DNA from: Viridothelium virens
Lineage: Eukaryota > Ascomycota > Dothideomycetes > Trypetheliales > Trypetheliaceae
Direction: 5' to 3'
Assembly (NCBI GenBank): GCA_010094025.1
Contig: ML991778.1
Span: 62,001-126,000, forward strand
Length of the DNA: 64,000 nt
In this document: in pieces, positions 56,824 to 64,000 of the stretch
Layout: each line of letters begins with the position of its first letter
Position numbering within the stretch: the first letter of the stretch is position 1
Position numbers and translations under genes: made by a program
Notes under the pieces: generated by a model
The model's input: only the letters and a program-made list of their open reading frames with translations
Told to the model about the DNA's origin: nothing
The model's database searches: none

Positions 56824-57823
56824 ATGCCATTGCTCAAGCCAAGATATCTTCCCTATTTACCATTACCCCGCATCAATTGCTCTTCATTGACTCAATTGAC
56901 TTCCTTCGGACCTCTCGCGAGCTTCGCTTCGTCCTCGAGCAGCTTCCACCTCTATACGACTTCCGTTGCTAAGCCATCTCAAACCCATCATCAGCTCCGT
57001 AACTACGTCATGACATCAGGAGGTATGCATGGCCACAGCGCCGCCTGCTGCACCGTCCCCCCCGTCACCGCCAACAACTCCCCTCCCGCTCAGGGCGCCT
57101 GGACCGAGGTCGATGGCATGAAAACATATGTGACGGGTCAACCCGAAGGAAAAGAGGCCATCCTCGTTATCTACGATATCTTCGGCTTCTTCCCACAGAC
57201 GCTGCAGGGCGCCGACATCCTCGGCCAGAAATACAAGGTCTTCGTGCCGGACTGGTTCGAGGGTAAGCCATGCGACCTCAGCTGGCACCCTCCCGACACG
57301 AAGGAGAAGGAGGAGAAACTAGGCAATTTCTTCCAGACCACAGGCGCGCCTCCCAAGACTGCCCAGCGCGTGCCCAAAGTGGTGGATCTGCTCAAGAAGA
57401 TGCCGGAGAACGCGGGGGTGCAGAAGTGGGCAGTTGTAGGATATTGCTGGGGTGGCAAGATCGTGGCCTTGACTACGCAGGAGGGCACGCCTTTCAAAGC
57501 TGGAGCGGCGTGTCATCCGGCCATGGTGGATCCGAGTGATGCAAGGGGGGCGGCGGTGCCGATTGCGATGCTGCCAAGTAAGGACGAGAACAATGAGGAT
57601 GTAGCAGGCTGGGAGAAGGAGATGAAACAGAAGCATTTGGTCAAGTGGTATCCCGACCAAGTGCATGGCTTCATGGCCGCTCGGTATGGCCTTTCCAATT
57701 CCTCCCTGTCTATAACGTTATCACTAATGCGAGCTTAGCGCTGATCTCACCGATGCCAACGTTCGTAAGAACTATGAGGACGGATATAAGACATTACTCG
57801 ACTTTTTCGGACAGCACCTGTAA
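56824..57823 (+). CDS. Dienelactone hydrolase family protein with N-terminal extension
   Basis: Two exons: 56824-57683 and 57739-57823. The intron is 55 bases (GTATGG...CTTAG, phase 2). The product is 314 residues from ATG 56824. A second in-frame ATG at 57010 would give 252 residues. The DLH alpha/beta-hydrolase core is intact: EAILVIYDIFGFFPQTLQGA, KYKVFVPDWFEGKP, the nucleophile elbow WAVVGYCWGGK (Cys208), Asp254 (SKDEN) and His281 (DQVHGFMA). The enzymes hydrolyse dienelactone from aromatic ring cleavage or related esters. The first 62 residues are Ser/Thr/Leu/Pro/Arg-rich with few acids, like a mitochondrial targeting sequence, so the two starts could give two locations. Confidence 0.9.
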
Positions 57824-58638
57824 GTGCTTCAATTATAGACCCTGAGAGTGGGGTTATATTTCCTTCACTGTACGTATTCATTCCCACGATCTCTCGGTAG
57901 TAACCTTGGAGGACTAAAGTATTGAGGTCTCTAGGCAATATTACTGGTGCTGACTTTGGGCAGGCTCGGCAGTCCTTCCAAAATCTGATGAAGAAGTGAG
58001 CTAGTAATCCTTGCCGGGGTTGAAATACACTCTAGACTTTTAATGTAGCTTATTCTTAAGTGATGTGAAATTTCTCCAGTAAAGAAAGGTTGATGCCCTT
58101 CGAGTCTGGTGCAAAGCTTTTGCTGTGTCATACGGGTCCGGTGGTGAGCCACTCAGTCGTACCGAAGGCACCTGTCCCATCCACCCATTCCATGTACGCA
58201 GATCCCCACCGAGTTTAATCTAACCTCCGCCTCTACGAGAGCATGCACCACATCAAATATCGTGACATGAAGCCCCATGCCTTCGCACTCTCCAGCCCTC
58301 ATGACGAGAAAAGCCGATAATAACGCAATTTTACCTCTCTGCTGGACGTTTCCGCTACAGAATTTCCCCCTAGTGATCGGTAATAGCGTAAGTGAAACTG
58401 AATTGAGTTGGCCTTTACGTAAAAGTCGTCTATTACGTGCCCGCATCCTTGCGGTAGCGACACGCCGCTGAAATGACGACGACGGTGATGCCTCATTTTA
58501 GGCGACACTGTGTCACCGGTACTACGTGGCCGAACAGGACTTATGCTGGATCGGAGATTTGAGGAACTTGGATATCATCTCGGCCACTGTCTTTCTGCGG
58601 TGACAGGTTGTATTTTCGTTGGACCTCTTCGAAGTGTG
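57824..58638. other. Intergenic, no gene seen
   Basis: Lies between the dienelactone hydrolase and the SSU1-like gene. Frames under 100 codons have no motifs. The SSU1-like frame is open back to an ATG at 58543, so part of this could be coding. Confidence 0.4.
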
Positions 58639-60083
58639 ATGGATGAAGGGAAAGGGAAAGGGAAAGGGAAAGGGCAGAAGGAGGAGGCATTTAGCGGACG
58701 GCGTGGTTGTCTTTCATCTTGGGTTTCTGCCGAGCATTGGAAAGAGCGCATCGTGACATTCAACGCAGCATGGTTTCTTGTCTCCATGGGGACAGGTAAG
58801 GCTTCTTGGACTTCACGCTTGCTTGAGATATTCATGCTGAGGATAGAGCTCAGGTGCTGTCGCTCAGGTGCTATATACTTTCCCCTATCCGGCACAATGG
58901 CTAAGTAATCTGGGATATTGCTTCTGGGTAGGTGTATTTATCTCGCATTGTCGTTACAGAAGCTTACATGCAAAGATCCTTTGCATTATTCTGCTCTCTT
59001 TCTTCTCCACACTAGGGGTCGCAAAATCAATCATGTTTCCAGACTTGAGTAAAGAGACCTTCCGAGATTTTTCGCAAGTTGCCTACCTTGGCGCCTTTAT
59101 AATCAGTTTCGATAACGCCATCGTTGGCATCGTTTTATACTATTCTCACCACTTACCCGCCCTCTGGACTGCCTTCGCTCTCTATTGGGTTGCCGTAGCC
59201 CTGACCATCATCGTGAGCTTTGCCGCTGTCCCCATCTCTTGTTGCTACCAGCAGCCTCATGCGATCTCTGAAGTTTCCGGAGTGTAAGTCCTTATTCGTC
59301 TTCCCGAGTATCTCTGGTTCGCACCTAATCTCCCCAACTAGCTGGCTCCTCGCCTTCGTCCCCCTCATCGTCACCTCCGCTGTCGGCAGTACCTTGGTTC
59401 CTCACCTGCCCTCGACTCCCAGCCAACTCACCCTCACCGTCTCCTTCCTCTCCTGGTCCCTTGGTCAGGCCATTTGCTCCATTATCCTTTGTATCTATCT
59501 CTGGCGCCTACTTACCGCTTCCCTCCCTTCTCGTGATCTGATCATCAGCGGCTTCGTCCCCATGGGCCCTACAGGTGAGGGTGCGTTCAGCATCCAGAAT
59601 CTCTCTACTGGGCTCGGCAACCATATCGAAAAGAAGAGCTACGCCCTCCCAATAGGCGAGCTACCACGTACCCGGGTCTCGATGACAGCGGTGGCCGAAG
59701 GTATTAATTGGCTCGGTGTCTTCATCGCCCTGTGCCTGGTGGCTTTGGCAACGTTTTGGATGGCGCAGGCCGCTTTGAGTGTCATTCTACGTGTTCCAAA
59801 GCGATTCAATGTCGGATTCTGGTCGTGCGTCTTTCCGTTTGCCGTATACACGAATGCGCTGAGCCGGCTAGCTCAGGATTTGAACAACTCCGGCTTTCGA
59901 GGATGGGCGGCGACATGTGCAGTAGTCACAACTCTGTTGTGGTTGATTTGTGCGTTGGCGACATTTTGGCAAGGGGTAGTGAAGGGACAACCGTTCTTCG
60001 CACCCGGGAAAGAGGGTTGGCAAGAGAAGGGAGCGTTAAAGGAGAGGCTGAAAGCAGGGAGCGGTAGCGATGTAGAGGCTTAG
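58639..60083 (+). CDS. TDT/SLAC1-family transporter, SSU1 sulfite-efflux-like
   Basis: Three exons: 58639-58795, 58854-59283 and 59342-60083, with introns of 58 and 58 bases. The product is 442 residues (yeast Ssu1 has 458). The family start is visible at RIVTFNAAWFLVSMGTG, joined by splicing to AVAQVLYTFPYPAQWLSNLG. About ten membrane segments follow, including FSQVAYLGAFIISFDNAI, WLLAFVPLIVTSAVGSTL and INWLGVFIALCLVALATFW. The cytosolic C-terminus is charged. Members move sulfite, malate or other small anions; SSU1 protects against sulfite. The substrate here is inferred only from overall pattern. The start is uncertain: ATG 58543 is also in frame. The chosen start puts a Lys-Gly repeat, coded by (GGGAAA)n, right at the N-terminus. 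Confidence 0.83.
58648..58674. repeat. Hexamer repeat (GGGAAA)4GGG
   Basis: A perfect microsatellite of six-base units, in frame with the SSU1-like gene, where it would code for Lys-Gly repeats. Unit changes would keep the frame. Confidence 0.85.
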
Positions 60084-60792
60084 GCGAACAAAGTGCCTGC
60101 CCGAATGAAGTCTCGGATGCGGATAGTCATAGCGACGTACTTACGAGCAATAGATGATGATATTTTACAAGGCTGATGGCCCAAGGCTGCGTGTAAGCGT
60201 ATATGATCATCCTGGAATATCGGCCTTCCAGCAAAAATCTACTCTCTGGGCGTGATACCATCCACCACAATGGCCATGAGCTCTCAGATAAATTTAATAT
60301 GGCAGGTGACATTGCAGCAGACTATTCACTCTGGCGTCTGTCAGTCAATGCAGCCCTCCGCTCATTGATCGCATCTATACTAATATATATCTGCAGCAAA
60401 AAAAAAAAAAGAGCGGTTCGTGCTCACATCCACAAAGTAGCGTTAACACCAGCACCTTGAAGCAAACTCTATAGCAAATATACGCAAGGAAGGGTACATA
60501 AGAGAATAGTAGGACGTAGATTGGGAGACCGTGCAGTGATGCCCTCTGTCTAAGTCCGATCAGTTAAGCAGCGCCTTCCCAAATAACAAAAAGGATGTTT
60601 GTGCCAAACGAAGAGAGGCAAGAAAAGGATAGTGCGTGGATTCTTGCGCGAGAATGTTATAGATGTAGGTTTGAGTGACAATAGTGAATAAGTCGGACCG
60701 TCGGAGACCTCTGTAATGCAACGTAGCATCGGTCGACGGAAGAGTGTATACTCTAAGCAAGTATGCCTATGCTAGTGCGAATTCTACCCGCT
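60084..60792. other. Intergenic (convergent 3' ends), no gene seen
   Basis: 709 bases between stops of the SSU1-like and kinase-like genes. It contains an A13 run near 60399. Confidence 0.5.
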
Positions 60793-63700
60793 TTAAGGGC
60801 CTGTGGAAGGGGAAGCATCATCGTCAAACCATCGATTGCTTGGTCCTAATAGTACCTTCCACATATCGCCGTCCGCGGGTTCCGTGTCCACAATATCCCA
60901 TTTAGTGTCGTCGGTGGTTTTTTGTAGATTGATATCCAGTGACCGTAAAATTTGTGTTCCTTCTGGGTCCTTACCAAACTGAACGAATTGTATACCAACT
61001 TCCGTGAGGTCTCGATTATGTTGGATCAAAGTGTTCATCATCTTCCTGATGGGCGCAGCAGCCTCTGAGCCTTCTTGCCAACGACCATCGGTGTATACGG
61101 TAATACTCAATGGTCTTAAGGGTCTAATCCTTCTTTTTGCCCTTGCAAAGAGACTGGAACTCTCATCATGCTCGATCTTCTTGCGACAGGGCTCGAGGAT
61201 GGCATTTAGTCGAGTGTACATATTCGTTACAGTAGCACTCGTAGGCTTGGGCTGATGTTGGCGGGCGAAGTTTTGGAGATCTTTTGGAGCCGTGGGCCTC
61301 CTCTTTTTTGTGTGATGTGACTTGCTGGTCAGAAAAACTTCAACTCCATCCGGGTCGGCGTCTTGGATCATATAAACATGCAAGCCTAGAAAATCAACGA
61401 CATCATTCCAGTGGTCACGCATGAACTGAGAGTCATCAAGAAGGATAACCTAGATCTTTCTCAGCAGGCAAACAAAATTAGATGGCGTTAGATATTGCTC
61501 ACCTGGTCCCTTTTCTGTATATCTTCTAAAAGATAACTATTGCTTAATTGATCAAGCGGCAATTTAACAAAGGCCGATGGCGAGCTCTTCCACCATCGCA
61601 GCGCATCTTGGACCGGAAAGACTGGATGGGGTGTCCGCGGCGACGTGGGTGGCTTTGGTGGGTCGTCATCATCCAGGTCAAGCTGGGGCTGTGCACCTTT
61701 TGCAATTGGCCTTGACGTGTTCGTGAAGTCCTCAGGGCGTTTAGGCATCGCAATTTCCTGGAATCTAGCAGAGTCAATTCCTCCTCTACCGGAATGTTGT
61801 GTGGACCCTCCTGCTCCTTGTGCATAAACAGCAGAATGGTCCAAAGTTCTCTGAGCCTGTTGGCTATGACCGCCTTCTGTGTGTTCTATTGAGACCTGTG
61901 ATTGATATTCAAAGCGACCCAAATCATGGCTTGTTTCACCTCTTTCCAGATCTGACGGACTAAAATAGCCAACAATGTTCCTGCTTGGATCGACCCATTC
62001 ATAGACGCCAGCCGAATGGATTGGAACCTTTGAGGATGGTCTGTGGGGAAATCTTGGCGATGATGGTGTATCCATAGACCAGGTACGATTCGGACTGGAC
62101 CGTATACCATTAGTAAAGGCTGAAAAATCGGAAGATTCGATACTGTGCTGAGGATAAAAATGTCCAGGATCAGGCCCTCTGCTCCCCCGAGAATTTTCTG
62201 CATCGATTTGTGCTCCTTCACGAGATGTTGCCCTGCTATCGATACCGGGACTGTTATGCCTGCCTCCATGCGCACTATGTATCTCATGAGGTTCGCTAAA
62301 TGCAAATTGATTTTGTCCACTATAGGCAATGTTGTTAAAGGGGCGTCCGTAGGTCGCTGGGAAGGCCCCATTATCCGGGTTGCCCGGTCTCCCAAAAGGC
62401 AGCTCTTGCGGCCAGGAGAGAACATGAGATGGTTGAAGATCAGCGTACTCCAGAGAGCTGTCAGATAAGGCACCTCCAGTCTCAGTCGTGCTCCCCGGAT
62501 TTTGACTCATTATCACCCTAGAGCGCTGGTAGACTGTCCCAGCGGAAGGTCGAACATCTTCTCGCTCGAGCATATCCTTGATCAAGTCCAACATGGGCCC
62601 GGTGATACTATCAAAATTAACTGTGTCGTCGTAGATGCCTTGATGCGCCTTCTTAACTGCTCGGAGAACGGTTGAGCCATTGTGAAAGCATCCGGTATCA
62701 CGAAAGTCTTCTATCTCCTGTTGCTCTTCTTCGCGATCCTTTTCGTACCTTTTCACACCATGCTGACCATGGTACAGCCATTCAGCAGCTATACTGAATC
62801 CGCAGCCAAGGCTCCATACATCCACCTCCTGTGATATTTTTCGAGTGCTTCTTTCGTCGAAATCGTCGAAACTGTAACACTCCGGGGCTCCTGGAACGTT
62901 TCAATAAATTGTATTGAGTAGGTAGTTTCTTAATGTCTTACCAAATGTCTTGGTCCCCTTAGCATCTTTGTCCACCACTCTGTTCGATATCTTTGTCGTA
63001 AAATGACTGAGGCCAAGGTCAGCAAGTTTGAACTTGCAGTGGTAGGGATCTTCAGGATTGAATCCCGAGCACAATATGTTACTAAGGTTGATGTCTTGAT
63101 GCCATCTATACAAGTCAGCAGTTGTCTTCACGGATGACGTAGAAAAAAAAACTTGCCCACGGAGGACTGTTGTATCCTGCAATTCTTGTATATCCACCTG
63201 ATGTATCTCCTTCAGAGCCTTGGTCAATGGAAGTAGACTCTTCCAAAAATCTCGCCTTTGGCCGTGAGTAGTAGGTCGTGGAACCTTATCGAGGTATTCT
63301 TGGAGCGTTCCACCATCCGCGTACTCGAGAAGGATGTGGAATGTATTCCCTTGCACAAAACTTCCAAAGAACGTCACAAGCCCTGGAATCCTAGCTACCT
63401 TTTTTCGAAGCGTAGCAAATGCCCGTACCTCATTCTCGTAGTGCTGTTCTTCATATTTATGAAAAGTCTTCAACACGAAAATATTACTGTGCGGGCCCTG
63501 TTTGTGATTAGAGTCTTCTAGCTCGAGTCGCGGTTTTGGACTGCATAGATGCGTACCTCCTGTGATCGGACACTTCCATCTAAGCGGTTGTGGGAATGGT
63601 GCAGGCGAATCTTGTACGTTTCTGCACTACCTCCGTGACCTATCTTTTCGCTATGTACAATCGGAAGAATGCGATTCGGCTCCCAGTGCTGATTGATGTA

Positions 63701-64000
63701 GTATCGAAGTAGAGGTGCACAAAATATCCATTGTACCCTGGAAAATGCTTCGAAGCAATCGGTTTCGGTATTCGCGGAGTGAGGGAAATCATCTGGGCGC
63801 TGGCGGAAGGGTAGGTACGAATCTGTCAGAGCTGGATATTTGATGAACTCGGTGATCAGATTACTTTTCTTGATGCAAATAAGAATAGCGAAGACTTTGC
63901 GATAGCTCTCTTCCACGGCGTCGACCTCGACATAAACCTGAGGCCCAGGAGCGAAGACCTCTTTCAGTATTTTGCGTAGGCATTGATTGTCAAAATATGC
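60793..64000 (-). CDS. Kinase-like protein with C-terminal vWA-like region (5' end outside window)
   Basis: Partial; exons 64000-63557, 63497-63157, 63105-62942, 62890-61503 and 61449-60793 give 997 visible residues. Introns are 59, 51, 51 and 53 bases. Intron 63106-63156 starts with GCAAGT, a GC-AG intron; joining there restores the catalytic loop LRGWHQDINLSNIL. The Gly-rich loop is EKIGHGGSAETYKI, the Lys strand VFVLKTF. The catalytic loop has HQD instead of HRD and the metal motif is ADLGLSHF (DLG for DFG). APECYSF and EVDVWSLGCG (APE, DxWSxG) follow. A long disordered linker leads to a C-terminal domain starting VILLDDSQFMRDHWNDV. This resembles a vWA fold with an altered metal site, and it contains LSITVYTDGRWQ. 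Function unknown; signalling is likely. Confidence 0.83.

Noticed and set aside
58930-58961. Possible 32-base intron in the SSU1-like gene (GTAGGT...TTACAG)
   Set aside because: It is shorter than known fungal introns, and removal shifts the frame out of the membrane-protein sequence.
1-64000. CRISPR arrays, rRNA genes, LTR or LINE elements
   Set aside because: None seen. No regularly spaced repeats, no 5S/18S/28S motifs, and no reverse transcriptase or integrase frames were noticed.

Overview
The window is nuclear DNA of a filamentous ascomycete (Pezizomycotina). Genes are cut by short GT-AG introns, mostly 44-170 bases, with CTAAT/CTAAC-like branch points. Neighbours include a Zn2Cys6 regulator, a fungal-rhodopsin-domain membrane protein, a GH64 glucanase, a CYP monooxygenase and an SSU1-like transporter. 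Several exons carry no obvious long frame, so gene models were rebuilt by joining splice sites and matching family motifs. I cannot fix the class or species.

Layout. 0-10 kb: the 3' end of a citrate-synthase-like gene, a membrane-anchored GH3 beta-glucosidase, a small Cys-rich hypothetical protein, a rhodopsin-domain protein and a secreted GH64 glucanase. 11.8-19.2 kb, all on the minus strand: a 1776-residue RRM protein, an Fmp46-type thioredoxin-fold protein and tRNA-Lys(UUU). 20.5-39.9 kb: an accessory block with a C6 regulator, an EutQ-like cupin, a 4,5-dihydroxyphthalate-decarboxylase-like enzyme, an APC permease, a P450, an FAD monooxygenase, an MFS transporter, a second FAD monooxygenase and a MetE-like zinc methyltransferase. 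39.9-43.4 kb holds no recognisable gene. 43.4-52.6 kb is mainly housekeeping: a CNL1-like BLOC-1 subunit, ribosomal protein eL24, Ubc13 and an Mtc5/WDR59-like SEA subunit, plus a decayed FMN-dependent hydroxy-acid dehydrogenase. 52.7-60.1 kb: an SDR with a palindromic insert in its first intron, a divergent glutamine-synthetase-like enzyme, a dienelactone hydrolase and an SSU1-like channel. 60.8-64 kb: a kinase-like protein with a C-terminal vWA-like region, cut by the window edge.

The most interesting part is the 20-40 kb block. It joins two aromatic-ring-type flavin hydroxylases, a P450, a decarboxylase-like enzyme, a MetE-like methyltransferase, two transporters and a regulator, with no PKS, NRPS or terpene synthase. 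The gene pairs alternate in divergent and convergent order. I read it as a candidate catabolic (aromatic-acid or methoxy-aromatic) cluster. That is inference from gene content and order.
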